The notes beneath the pieces were generated by a model. That model did not search any database, was not told where the DNA came from, and was given only the letters and a program-made list of their open reading frames with translations. The position numbers and the translations under genes are program-made. Shown piece after piece: positions 47,140-57,769 of a stretch of 64,000 nucleotides of DNA. How positions within the stretch are numbered: the stretch's first letter is position 1; every line of letters starts with the position of its first letter. Origin of the DNA: Lineus longissimus. Lineage: Eukaryota > Nemertea > Pilidiophora > Heteronemertea > Lineidae. The stretch covers positions 14,076,001-14,140,000 of the forward strand of contig NC_088321.1 in the NCBI RefSeq assembly GCF_910592395.1. The letters are read 5' to 3'.

Positions 47140-47340
47140 ATTCAAAAGCGCTTGCTCAAAAAGCCACATCACCAAACAAAGGGTCGTTTAAAGAGGAATG
47201 TACTGAGTAACGTCTTGAAACTGTCGATATCATTGGCAGTTCTTATGCTTATTGACAGAGCATTCCACATTCGTGGGCTAGTGTCAAAAATGCCTTTCGC
47301 CCGAATGTCGTCAGCCGAAATCTTGACTCCACTCATCATA
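47140..47340 (-). pseudogene. LINE ORF2 C-terminal relic (minus strand)
   Basis: On the minus strand an open stretch ending at a TGA (47169-47171) contains FDTSPRMWNALSISIR, then SFKTLLSTFLFKRPF. The pattern (P)RxWNxLPxxIRxxxxxxxFKxxLKxxLF is the conserved end of the reverse-transcriptase polyprotein of CR1/L2-type non-LTR retrotransposons, where it lies just before the stop codon. Here the stop is in the expected place. Upstream, the frame reads back about 60 codons and then decays, with no RT catalytic motifs (YADD-type) in reach, so this is a 5'-truncated dead copy, as usual for LINE insertions. Orientation is opposite to the host CELF transcript. Confidence 0.7.
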
Positions 47341-47550
47341 TGTGGTCACCATCCAGGTATCATTGTGGTCATTGCCCAGGCTGGATTGCCATGCATGAGC
47401 TGCCTCCTCTATCATCCCAAGAAATCAGTTCGGTTACTTCAACCACGCATGACAAAGTTACCAATATCTTTATTGCTTTGATAATGTAAGCAACGATGGC
47501 CATTGACCTGGTGCTTCAGCCTGACATCACCACATGCAAGAATGAGACCA

Positions 47551-47696
47551 GGGCCGGGTTGGTTGAAGCAAGTTTTATCCGTACAATGGCGTTAACCTTA
47601 ACTTGGCTTCAACACTGATATCTTAACTGAAGTAGATAACGCCAAGTTAACGCCAGTGTTAGTGCAGACAAAACTCGTTTCGAACAACCAGGTCCA
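47551..47696. mobile_element. MITE family E, copy 1 (GGGCCGGGTTGTT termini)
   Basis: The left end is GGGCCGGGTTGGTTGAAGCA, then AGTTTTATCC and GGCGTTAAC. The right end, reverse-complemented, is GGACCTGGTTGTTCGAAACG, then AGTTTTGTC and GGCGTTAAC. The middle holds GCGTTAA / TTAACGC palindromes. Confidence 0.75.
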
Positions 47697-47699
47697 GTA

Positions 47700-48480
47700 G
47701 CTAAACCATCAACAATTCCTTATTTTTGCTGAATAACTTGATTACCAAAAGGCATGTTGTCAGGACTTTTCATCAGAAATGGCCATGTTGTCAGTCATAA
47801 TTGGGTAGGACATGCTGATCTTGAGCTCCTGGCTTGTCAAATCAACCTTGTAGCATTGGGGACTACATGTCCAATTACTGATGATGGGAATGTTTGGTGA
47901 CCGGCAGTGGGTATGTCCCTAGAAGGTGGTTGCAGAACTAACTTTCATTTTAGCGGTCATTGGGAAGTGTGGTAACCGCAGCAAAAAATGTGGCTTGTCA
48001 GGTAGGAATTGTGGCCATCCTGAACCTGCATCAATGACCAGCCTTATGGTGACCAGGACGAATTTAGACAGACAACAGCTTCATTGCCAGAAGGGGACTG
48101 TCCATCTAAGTTTGAGAACGCAGAGGAAGAAAGAAGATACAGTCGAAAAGGCACTGAAGCAATTCAACCGCAGGCTCTATAAATCACATCGCGATATGAC
48201 TTCAATGTCTTTAGCGTTAGCCTAATGTCGTATGCTTCAAGGAACATGCTCACCTATTTTATTTGATAATCTATGCTTCAGGTAATTCGTAATTTGAATC
48301 CATGGATATATTCAATATCCTCATGTATTAAAATTATTGGCATAATCAATTTAACTTGACTTGAGATGAAGTTATAAGTATATTCTTTAACACGTGATGA
48401 TATAATATGGGCGACGCCAGGATTTCTAAAGGGAAGGAGTTGCTTTTTGAAAATGCAGGGGCAACTACAGGGACGTAACA
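47700..48480. other. Intronic sequence without recognised features
   Basis: A 99-codon frame at 47926-48225 is rich in basic residues but has no domain signature. I leave it uncalled. Confidence 0.45.
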
Positions 48481-48483
48481 AGT

Positions 48484-48540
48484 GGGGGGTTGGGGCAGCA
48501 GGCGGGAGGGGGCGAAGGGGAGGGGAGATGCCCCTTCCCC
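48484..48540 (+). other. G-quadruplex-prone G-rich tract with a following C-rich complement
   Basis: Six G runs of 3-6 bases occur within 43 nt (GGGGGGTTGGGG, GGGAGGGGG, GGGGAGGGG), followed at once by CCCCTTCCCCC. It could form a quadruplex or a GC hairpin in the sense RNA of the CELF transcript. Confidence 0.7.
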
Positions 48541-48726
48541 CTAGAATGCACAAAAACGATTTTACCATGCTATTGGCTGAAAAAATCAAAAAGTGTCATT
48601 TAGCCCCTACCACCAGCGACCCTTTTGTACCCCTAAGATGAAAAAGCTAGCTAGACCCCTTCAAAATTAAAAACTTTTTCCAAAGGGGGTTTGTTTGTAG
48701 CGCCTGACCCTCCTGTAGTTGCCAGT

Positions 48727-48834
48727 GGTATTCTCACAGCTGATATAGACTTTTCTGTTTAGTAAATTTCCCACCTTTGGGGTATTCTCACAGCTGATAG
48801 ATTTTTCTGTTTAGTTAATCTCCCATCTTTATTG
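48727..48834. repeat. 54-bp tandem duplication
   Basis: GGTATTCTCACAGCTGATA starts at 48727 and 48781. Each is followed by TTTTCTGTTTAGT, then TCCCACCTTTGG or TCCCATCTTTAT. Confidence 0.85.
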
Positions 48835-49261
48835 TCGTGCACCACTGACCTCTGAACCGAAAGAAATGCAATTTATCTTTATGTGCTGGTTATGTCCCGT
48901 CATCTTCCTCGCGACTAAACTGGTTCGTTTAACACTCCGATCAGGAGCGAATTCACTGGACCAATCATAATAACTTTCGGCTGATAACTTTCATTGGCCA
49001 TTATAAGGTGCTATGGACATGACATTACTTCTCACATTGGTGTGATAAAAAAAATATTATGGCTATAGTGATCCCTGGCCTATCTTGTTCAAATCATCAG
49101 CCTTAATATAATAAGTTATGTGAAAATTGTTTTGCATGATCGACCAAGATGAGGGGCTGCGTAAAAATGTTAAAACCGTTCCCAGGCAATTGCAGAATCA
49201 GAATCGATTGAGTGATGGATCACTCTGAGCACAATGTGTTCTTTGTCATTGACCGTTTCCA

Positions 49262-49665
49262 ATTACTGAACCTGAAAAACTGATATTTTACAGCAAACTA
49301 CAAATTTATACTTTTTTCTCCTTTAACCCTGTTGGTTAATGGAACATAGTGGATAAAAAATAGGAACAACTCCGCAGTTATCGATGCAAGAGGACAATTT
49401 GATTTGCTACAGGTGATATTTTTTTCAAGATAAAACAGGGAAATCAGACTTCTTTCTATGCCTGATTACTGCAACTGGAAAAACAGATATTTTACCGAAA
49501 GATGCACTGAAACTACAAATTTGTTATTTTTTTCCTTTTAACCGTGTTTGTTTGTTGATGGAACATAGTCGATACAAACTAGGAACAACTTGAAAGTTTC
49601 AGAGGTAAGAGGACGATTTTATTTGCAACAGGCGATAATTTTTTATATAAAACAACTTCAGGACA
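49262..49665. repeat. Tandem duplication, about 204-bp unit, two diverged copies
   Basis: CTGAAAAACTGATATTTTAC (49272) and CTGGAAAAACAGATATTTTA (49475) open the copies. Both continue with AAACTACAAATTT, TTAACC-TGTT, TGGAACATAGT, TAGGAACAACT, AAGAGGAC and CAGG-GATA. Confidence 0.8.
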
Positions 49666-49669
49666 CTGA

Positions 49670-50765
49670 CAGGAATGCATGGTGAATTGCTTAAGGAGCC
49701 AATCGAGTTATTTTCCATCATCGAGAAATCGTCAATCATTCATGTCCTAAAAAACGTATACGTTTCTATTGACATTGTGATCGATCGGTCTTTCTCCTTT
49801 GATTTTTTGTGTTGAATAACATATTAAGGGCCAATAGACCCAATTGGCACAAAGAAATACTCATCCTGTCTTGGAGGAGGAACACCCCCTGGAGAAATCA
49901 CCTCCAAGTGCAGAGCGAATGCTGAAGAAGAAGTAGAAGGTTGTACTGCAGAAACTGCAACGAAAATAACTTTTATTTCAGCGAGTAGTGCAGAATCATT
50001 TCATCCACCAAATTACATGCCACAGTGATGTAACAAATATAATGCCTGGGGTATGACTTTAGATCAATAACTAATCACGAATGTTAACTCACAATTCCCT
50101 TGAAGCGATTCCGAAACACTGAAACACGTCCTTTGAAATCGACACCTTCAAAAATGGAGTCGTGGCACATTAAATTGACACTGGCAGCGCCTAGGGCGTG
50201 GTTGTGTTACCGTTTGACTTCAAAGCTGAAATTTTCGTTGCGGCTGGAGATTGAAGCGATTCGTAGATTGAAAAGGGACTTGATGGCACACAAAATGTTT
50301 GTTTGTCGACATGTAATGGAGTTCTCAACTTTTAGAGTTGCTTTAAACTTTCTGTGTGCTAAAAATGCATTGAAACGAGTTATTTTGTTTGGAAATCGTT
50401 CAATATATATTCACCTTGGGCGCAATTATTTAACTGACTGTCTTCAAAGCTAAAGTGTGTGTTGTGGCTCGAAGTTGAGGCTATAATGGAAATATCATGA
50501 CAGTATATGGACTTGTTGATGATGCCACCTGGGATGTATAGAGGAAGGAAGGGGGTATAGTACCCGTCCCAACATTTCGTAAATAAAAAGACCTTATCTT
50601 GTATCTCGTTGAAAAAATTAACGATTTATTGACAACTCCCAACGTAATCTACTTCTCGTCCAGATTCAGCTAAAAAAGGGATTTTTCCCCAAATTGCAAT
50701 GAATTTCAACCCATCCTGGATCCCAAAAAGGAAATTGACTTTATAAATCGAAATTTGTGAGCAAT
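49670..50765. other. Intronic sequence without recognised features
   Basis: The 117-codon frame at 50100-50453 is the longest here and has no recognisable domain. Confidence 0.45.
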
Positions 50766-50769
50766 GTGG

Positions 50770-51495
50770 AAACTCACTATCATCACGGCTTTTGCCCACG
50801 ATGTACCAATTTCAACATAGACAGCATTGCGTGACAATCAAGTCCCTGACATGTACATGTGTCATCAGCATCGTTAGATCCATTGGTTCTCTAAATAGTC
50901 GCTCTTTCTTGATAAGGGTAAACGTGAGAAAGCCACTGATTATCATGCAACTTTTCGTGTGTGCTGATCATGGCATGACAATCCACTGACACTTTCCCAC
51001 TATCATAGGAAACATTGCCTCCTGAAACTTAAGGTCAAGATTCATTTAGTCACGCATTTGCTCCTTCTCTTAATAGCTGCCGTTTCTAAATAAGTGTAGA
51101 GAAAAAAACAAAGCCACTGATTATCATGCGGGTACGGCATGGCAACCTGATGTCATTGTCGCTTCATCAACAAGCAAAGTTGATTCCAAAAGGCCAAGAT
51201 GAAGATGCATTATTAAGTCACATGATTGTGTGTTGCTCCTTCTCCTAATAACTGCCCTTTCGAAAGAAAACAAGTTTGTAGAAAGTGATCGACAGTCAGT
51301 GATTATCATGCCACAATGCTAGTGCCTGGATATGGCATGACAATATGATGTCAACGTCGCTTCATCAATAGAGAAAATGAGTTCCAAAAAGCAGAGGTAA
51401 TACGATTTTAGTTACAGGACGCTGGTTCCTTCTTTTAGTAGCTGTTGTTTTCTGAATGTGTTGAGAGATTAAGAAAGCGACTGATTATCAAGTGG
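50770..51495. repeat. Tandem array, about 183-bp unit, 4 copies
   Basis: GCCACTGATTATCATGC at 50931 and 51113, CAGTGATTATCATGCC at 51297 and GCGACTGATTATCAAG at 51478 mark a regular 181-184-bp period. Each unit includes GGCATGACAA, GTCGCTTCATCAA, TGCTCCTTCTCTTAATAGCT and GCCGTTTCTAAAT-like segments. Confidence 0.85.
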
Positions 51496-51499
51496 CCTC

Positions 51500-51680
51500 C
51501 ATTCTAGGATTGCTCTTGGTCGTTGTGATGGTTCCAAGGACAGACATGTCCCTACCTGTTCAGGTTGAAGAAAGTGCTCCTCCAATCTCCTACCTTGTCT
51601 TCTCCTTCCACGTTCTAGATCTGGCTTCCACTCAAGGAGTGCTCTTGGTTGTCTCGTTGGTTCCATGCGACAAATCCCCA
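51500..51680. repeat. Short local duplication
   Basis: GGATTGCTCTTGGTCGTTGT (51508) and GGAGTGCTCTTGGTTGTCTC (51637) are each followed by TGGTTCCA and ACA-TGTCCC or ACAAATCCCC. Two diverged copies about 129 bp apart. Confidence 0.5.
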
Positions 51681-52082
51681 CAGCCACGTGGTTAAGTGTC
51701 GTGAACTCAAGGTCGAAGATTCGAGCCCTGTTGCTAAGCTCTTTCATATGCAGTTGTTGGTTATTTGCCAGCTAGATAAATGTAAGGTACACACTACTGC
51801 CTTCTCTTATTGAGAAGATTTTATAAATGAAGAGTGCCAAGTCGCGGTGACCCTTTCAGAAGAGATAACACTATATTAAGCAAACTTTAAATTACTTCTT
51901 TACGAAAAATATGTCTGTACCATTTCAGGCAACGGGAAGTGTACCCGTAGTATTCTCTAAAAAAACTACCTTGTACCTGTAAAAAAGGTTCCTGTGATAT
52001 CTGCAACTTTACCCTTTGCGGTTGAACTTGCACAGTTAATGTGCCTTTTCCAGCATGATCTACGCCAACATTATCAACCCTA

Positions 52083-52490
52083 TCACCGAATAAGCACTAA
52101 GTCTGCCCGACTGCCAACGCAATATCCCGCATTATACCGACCTTGTATTCCTTCGTCTATGCACTGATTAACGACAGCGTTGATTTCCTCTCTGTCCCCA
52201 GGGGGCGCTGAATAAATCAGATCAATTTTGAATTCAAATAAGTAGGAGACGCGCTCCCTGGTGGCCTCGTTAATGCTAACACCACAAATTGGATAGCGGT
52301 AACGTGGGGCTGGTACAATGACAGTGTAAGTTTTATGATACGAGCTGGTTTTCATGGTCATTTACGGATTGTTTAATATTTTTGTTGCTGTCATTACAAA
52401 GAGTACGCTTATCTTGATATCCTCCATTCTCCAAGCAGACATAATATTCAGGCATATTCCCTCTGCCAGTACAGCATCCATGTTGTTTAG
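52083..52490 (-). pseudogene. Unidentified minus-strand open frames with protein-like composition
   Basis: Two overlapping minus-strand frames (52333-52614 and 52083-52361) abut. The second contains INEATRERVSYLFEFKIDLI and REEINAVVNQCIDEGI; the first contains CCTGRGNMPEYYVCLENGG. The charged, well-mixed composition is more protein-like than other short frames here, and one frame shift near 52350 would join them. The 5' part of the first frame lies in MITE B copy 5. I do not recognise a family. It may be a decayed gene or transposon fragment, or simply chance. Confidence 0.25.
52194..52211 (+). promoter_or_regulatory. CTCF-like motif
   Basis: CCCCAGGGGGCGCTG matches the CTCF core (CCASYAGRKGGCRS) at about 12 of 14 positions, with the AGGGGGCGC core intact. 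Confidence 0.35.
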
Positions 52491-52680
52491 GGTTGTCCAT
52501 ACGCACCATCATTTTGGCTGGAACGTGAAATGCTAAAGGAATTAGAATGACTCCAAAATGAGATGAATGTCTATTCAAAACCTTGGAGGCTGTTCTCTGG
52601 AAAACAAAGAACATACTCCCACCCTTGAAATGGGCATTCAGTTCACTTTGAATCCTCTTGAAGAAACTTCAAACACTAAG
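52491..52680. mobile_element. Fold-back MITE family B, copy 5 (right arm eroded)
   Basis: GGTTGTCCATACGCACCATC and TTTTGGCTGGAACGTGAAAT open it. The centre GAGGCTGTTCTCTGGAAAAC, AAAGAACATACTCCCACCC folds back. The right arm fades after GCATTCAGTTCACTTTGAA. Confidence 0.75.
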
Positions 52681-53153
52681 ATTAAGTTGCGTGTCCATAC
52701 TTGAAACCAATGACCGACTTCCTCTACTTCGACTCGATAATTGAAAAGTCTGAATACTTATTGGGGGATTAAAATTAATGACCCGCACTTGCCGATATTG
52801 CAATATCACCTTCCCATGAGTGAAGTTAAAGGAAATAGAAAAAGTTTTGACTGTATTGGCGGTGATATGATCGATGACAAAATATGGTACTTGTCTGGAA
52901 GTAAGGGACAGCTATGACTTGGCCTCTGGAAGCTGATCATGTCAACACATTGAGGGCGGGTCAAGGTGGCCCATCCCTGGTTCAGAGGTTAACAGGATAT
53001 CAGCCAGTGTCAGTCTTTTGTTTGCCTTGTAAAGTGGTTCTGCTGAGATGTTTCCAGAGTTACCATGTTCCTTTGGAAGAGATGAGTGTATAAATGAGGG
53101 AATATAAACTTGAGAGATTCTCCTTGGGTCAAAATTGATGGACGTAGTCTTCA

Positions 53154-53300
53154 GGGCCTGGCTGTTCATAGCAAATTTTGTCACTAACGCTGGCATTTTC
53201 TCAACTTGGGGTTATCTCCTTCAGTTAAGCCCTTAGACTTAACGCCATGTTAAGTTAACGCCAGCGTTACTGACAAAACTTGTTTTCAACAACCGGGCCC
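53154..53300. mobile_element. MITE family E, copy 2
   Basis: The left end is GGGCCTGGCTGTTCATAGCA, then AATTTTGTCACTAACGCTGG. The right end, reverse-complemented, is GGGCCCGGTTGTTGAAAACA, then AGTTTTGTCAGTAACGCTGG. Centre: GACTTAACGCCATGTTAAGT. Confidence 0.8.
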
Positions 53301-53369
53301 AGATGGAATTTTTTCAAAAGACTCTGAATCTGGAGAGTAAAAACACCACAAAACGTATCTGCAGATTTG

Positions 53370-53472
53370 ACAAAAACAAGAGAAATTTACGCTGGCATTG
53401 ACTTAACTTAGCGTTATCTCTTTTAGTTAAGCCATTTAGACAGTGACACAAATTGTTTTGAACAACCCACCT
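53370..53472. mobile_element. MITE family E, copy 3 (left end missing)
   Basis: TTACGCTGGCATTGACTTAA, CTTAGCGTTATCTCTTTTAG and the right end GACACAAATTGTTTTGAACA match copies 1 and 2. It lies 70 bp after copy 2. Confidence 0.6.
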
Positions 53473-53474
53473 CT

Positions 53475-55925
53475 GAACAAGAACAGCACACACTGAAGTA
53501 GTCAATAATTGTAGGCGTTGAGGCGGGCCACTCCGTAGGGTGGTTAGAATCGGCGCAAGAAGATCGAAGCTCGGTTAAGGTCCAATACTTGAAAGGCATG
53601 TGTTCATCGTATTCTTTGTTACTCAGGTTAATAGATATAAACAGTTTGTTGAAACTTTGCAGGCCTGCGTGACTTACGACGGGTAAGGAAATTGATTCTC
53701 GAGGGTGATAGCGATTGTTCTGAAATCAAGGAATGTAATAGAAACAAAGCCTGTTTAAAAAGCAACTGGATTGAGTGGGTAGATCTTCCGGCGACAATCC
53801 ACTAAATCTTTCAAGGGGCTGTTACCATGGTTACACGAATCCTAATTTGTTTTCATCAGGATCTGTCAACTTCAGGTTGTCACGGTGACGGATCGAGCGA
53901 GGCGAGGCGGTTTACTTCCCGGCGGAATTAATCACTGTTGTCGGTTAGTCACCGCGGAGATGCTGCCAGGTATTGCCACGGCAACCTGGTATCTAGGTGA
54001 GACACAATCCTGCGCGTGAGGTTAATTGCATTGGACACTTTTCGTGAATTCCTCCTGTTAAAGAAATTGAGATAGTTCAGGTTAAGGTGGCAGTTTCTAT
54101 TATAGATGTTAGTGTTGCTGTGTATCGTTTCCAAGGTAACCTCATCACCAAGGTGACCGTAGGCAGAACCTAAGTGGTAAAACTTATTTTGTTATAGACA
54201 GTTTTATCACGTTATAGGGTAATATATATCACGTTATAGACTTTATCAACTTAAGTGTTTTACGAGTCTTTGTAAACGATATTTCTAAAATGTCCTCCAA
54301 CTATCGTCGCAAAAGGAGGTACCGACCGGGGGAGGTGTCTGGCTTCCCTGACTGAGCTAATAATGTCAATTCAATCAAGCGAGCGCTGAATGAAATGACT
54401 TCACTGACTGTAATATCGAGGGGTTAATTCAATGCATTCAATTCCCTTGATTACTGTAGACTAACGACTACGAAATTAAGGATTGTGCCACTTTGCATAA
54501 GACCGGTCTCTGCTTGGATTAAACAGAAAGAAAATGCTTCAATTGGGAAGTATTCTAATGGAGCATCTAATGAAATACAGAATTGGGCAACTTTAAATGA
54601 AGTTGGAGTTGATTAATGAAGATGCCTAAAGTAAATAGTAAATGTGTCTGTATTGAACTAAATTGCATTGGAAATTCATGTCATTTCTGCAATTCAAATT
54701 GAACAAAAAGTATGAATTAGCTTTATTACGGCTCATTAGTGAGGTGGAGAGTGCTAGACTGGTAATGAGAATTTATACTAGGTAGCACAAAAAAAAGCAT
54801 AAACTTTCGATTTTGAATAACTCTCAAAAATGTAAAAATTCACAAGCCTGAAAGAGACAAGATTAGGAATTTAGGTAGAGGATGTCCTACGTGTAGTTGG
54901 TAGATTTATTCAAGAAATGGTCTTATCTCCAGGAATCAATTGCAATACATGTACTTATTATGCTCTCTCAATAGGGGTATGCAATTATACTCAATTAATT
55001 TCTTTTGGTAATAAAACCATTACAAAAAGTCTACAAAATCTACCATACTTGTCATTCTGCACGTATTATCGGTCTTAAGATTGTAGAAAACCTATCATTC
55101 CCTCAATGAGTTACTTTAATTAGTTTATTCAAGAAATTACTTTTAGTTTATGTTGAATCATGTGTTGAATTTGAATTCATTCATTTCACAAGATGTCGTG
55201 GAATGCTGAAGGTTGCTGATAATGTAGAATTTGAATTGATTAGCTGTCTACTCTCACCTGCAGACAGCGGGTCTTCTTTCAGGGAAGGATACGGGAAGCG
55301 ATCTACGAGAGACGTGAATTGCCTTCCCTGAAAATACATGGTCGCTTATTGAACCCAGGGGACCCGGCCATGAGGACAGTGCCATCGGTCTTCAGGCGCG
55401 GATCCAATATCTCAAGTAAATTTCAATCCGGTGGACAGATTTAACTTCATTGTGTTGTTGTAAAAGTATCATACTCTTTGTAAATAGCGTCCTCGGGACG
55501 ATGGGAGCACGGGTATGTGGTCAAAATATGGAACTACGGGTGCATGTGTGCCCTTAAGCTTTTCGCCCTTGCCCCGGTGAGCAACCAAAATACTTTGATA
55601 TCAACCCCCCCCCCCTTCGGTGTCAAAAGTAGGGGTCCTCTCCATGACACTGAATGGGTTAACATGACTGCATTAGCGGTACTTACTCCAGCGTAAATTG
55701 ACGGCCCACCTGCCGCTAATCCGACTAAATGGAGGAAGAAAAAGACGTCACTTTGATGCGACGAATTATTCATCAGCTGATTCTGCCGATAGCACCTGAG
55801 GAATATGGGCATGGACAGTTATGATTCATGTTTTAGCTTAGCGACATTTTATAATCACGTGTCGAATGTTAGCCGGGTACGTTTTTACATGTTGGGGCCA
55901 TCAGCCTAAAATGTCGTACGATGAA
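53475..55925. other. Intronic sequence without recognised features
   Basis: A C tract at 55605-55615. No coding or repeat family is recognised. Confidence 0.5.
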
Positions 55926-55927
55926 CG

Positions 55928-56180
55928 CTTAGGTAACCTATTCAAAATGGCACGTTGATCGTAATAACTGGTGGTCCCGGTAAATAGAAATGCAGTTATA
56001 CATGATGCTGTAGTGCAGTTATTATGCTTACAAATTTGCTGAAACTTGGTATTTATAGTATCTGTATATAACACAAGAGCACAATGCTGATATTTATATT
56101 TAGTGCGTATTAACACAGTGGATACTTTTCAAATTCAATAACAAATTTCAAATTTTTAACAAACGGCTTAGGCCTTTAAG
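55928..56180 (+). mobile_element. MITE family A, copy 8 (near full length)
   Basis: It runs from CTTAGGTAACC to TTTAACAAACGGCTTAGGCC followed by TTTAAG. The body holds TAACTGGTGGTCCCGGTAAA, GTTATACATGATGCTGTAGT and CAAATTTGCTGAAACTTGGT. Confidence 0.8.
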
Positions 56181-56443
56181 GTATTAAATTGGTGAGGCTT
56201 CATCAGTTTCCATTTCAAAGTCAATTTTTTGCTTTGATTTGTTCTAAAGTCGATGTCTTCGCTTTGACACAGATTCATCCGTATTGAACATAGAAACACA
56301 CTTGGGTGTGGCCCTTATAACTGCACAAAAGACATTCAATATGTTCAATACTTGGATCAGAATATAATCTTTGAAATGGCTATACCGTTGTTGAATCCTT
56401 TGTTGCTCTGTGATAAAGGGACTAAACTGTCTTTGTGAAGTTT

Positions 56444-56668
56444 AATGTTGATCGTGCCACCTTTTGGCTAGGACTTGAAGTCATAAAGCAATTAGAACTC
56501 TAACTTTCAAAATAAAGTGAATGTCAATTTCAAGGTGGGAGTCTGTTCTTTGTTTTCCTGAAAAAAGCCTCACAGGTTCTAAATGGTCATTCAGATTATT
56601 TAGAAGGAATTCTAATTGCCCTGGGATTCCAAGCTTGAGCCAAATTGGGGTGCCTAAAGTCAACCTTA
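56444..56668. mobile_element. Fold-back MITE family B, copy 6
   Basis: The left arm is ATGTTGATCGTGCCACCTTT then TGGCTAGGACTTGAAGTC. The right arm is GGGATTCCAAGCTTGAGCCA then GGGTGCCTAAAGTCAACCTT. The centre is GGTGGGAGTCTGTTCTTTGT. Confidence 0.8.
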
Positions 56669-56669
56669 A

Positions 56670-57185
56670 ATGCAGTACTGCGGAATTGTAACACCTCAAA
56701 TTCAGCATACAACAAGGATACTAGAATAGTTTCCAATAAATCTACCAGGTGTCACTACAGACTATTATCAAAGTAGAAAAATCAACAACAACAGAAAAAA
56801 TTATTATTCAGCGATTCTGCCCAAAGTACATTAATCAATGAAAATATCTTATTTCAAACATTATGACTGCACAGTGTACTTATTTATGCATTATGTTGCC
56901 AACAATAGTGTTTCTTATTTTATTGAGTGTAATGTTTCATTTTCGCTCTGCTGAGCCATTACTTTTATTTGCCGCATTTCTCTTTATTTATGGTCATTGA
57001 ACGATGCGATAAGGACGTGATATTCCATTTCAATTTTATACAAATGAATTAATTTATTATCAAAACTGTATTTAATTTGGTTGTATATTGCTGTACAGTA
57101 GTTATTGTCAAGGTAGATAAATTTATGATTTTACGTGCTTTATTCGATCTGTTTCATACACTGGATTACTATTGGAAATGCCCCT
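56670..57185. other. Intronic sequence, AT-rich
   Basis: Nothing recognised. Confidence 0.5.
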
Positions 57186-57187
57186 AG

Positions 57188-57600
57188 GCTATTGTTAAGG
57201 AAGATTACTTAAGAAAATCCCCTCTGAAGGGACACTATGAAGACAAAGTGACACTGAAAAGAAAATTTCACACCCAGTGGGAAGCAAGAAATGGTGGCTG
57301 CAACTCCAAGTCAGACAACATCAACAAACTGGAGAGAGTACAACAAGTTGCCATCTTCTGTCTCAGAACTGGACACTGCCGCCTAAAAAAAGTTCTAAGA
57401 AAACTGGGCCTGTGTGACTCTGCCGTCCGTAAATGTGGTTTATCTAAGTAGATGCCGGAACACAACCTGGAGGAATGTCCTCTTGATGATTACCAACCAA
57501 GGGAAGGCCTGGCCGGAGTCCACATCTCTCAAAGAAAAGCTATGGGGACCAGAGACAGGTGTTGCATCACACTGCCAAGTTCTAGAAGACCCAACAATAT
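57188..57600 (+). pseudogene. LINE ORF2 RNase H/C-terminal relic
   Basis: From about 57188 the frame reads through KFHTQW, INKLERVQQVAIF and LRTGHCRLKKVLRKLGLCD to SAVRKCG. After a TAG at 57449-57451 the same frame continues MPEHNLEECPL. Then LKEKLWGPETG appears in another frame. Non-LTR retrotransposon proteins with a RNase H domain end in the order LRTGHxxLxxxLxxxGLxDSxxCxCG...TPEHxLxxCP...LWG, so this is the 3' end of such an element. At least one nonsense mutation and one frame shift make it dead. Only the end of the ORF is present, which fits 5' truncation. It is in sense orientation to CELF. Assignment to a clade (CR1, Jockey, RTE-X etc.) is open. Confidence 0.75.
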
Positions 57601-57676
57601 GAATGTTTGACCAGTCGACCACAAAGAAAAAGAAGAAGACAGAGCGACTACTAAGCACTCGCCATAGTAAAAAAAC

Positions 57677-57767
57677 TACAGGGTGGCCCAGAAAACGTTT
57701 CCCTCACACAATGGATACGCAATAGAATTCTATCGCGCAAGGGGAAAGTTTTCTGGGCCACCCTGTA
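57677..57767. mobile_element. 91-bp mariner-like MITE with TA ends
   Basis: TACAGGGTGGCCCAGAAAAC and its mirror GTTTTCTGGGCCACCCTGTA form terminal repeats that are perfect for 20 bp and continue with one indel. The flanking TA and ACAGGGTG-type termini are usual for mariner-type elements. It lies 77 bp after the LINE relic. Confidence 0.85.
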
Positions 57768-57769
57768 GC

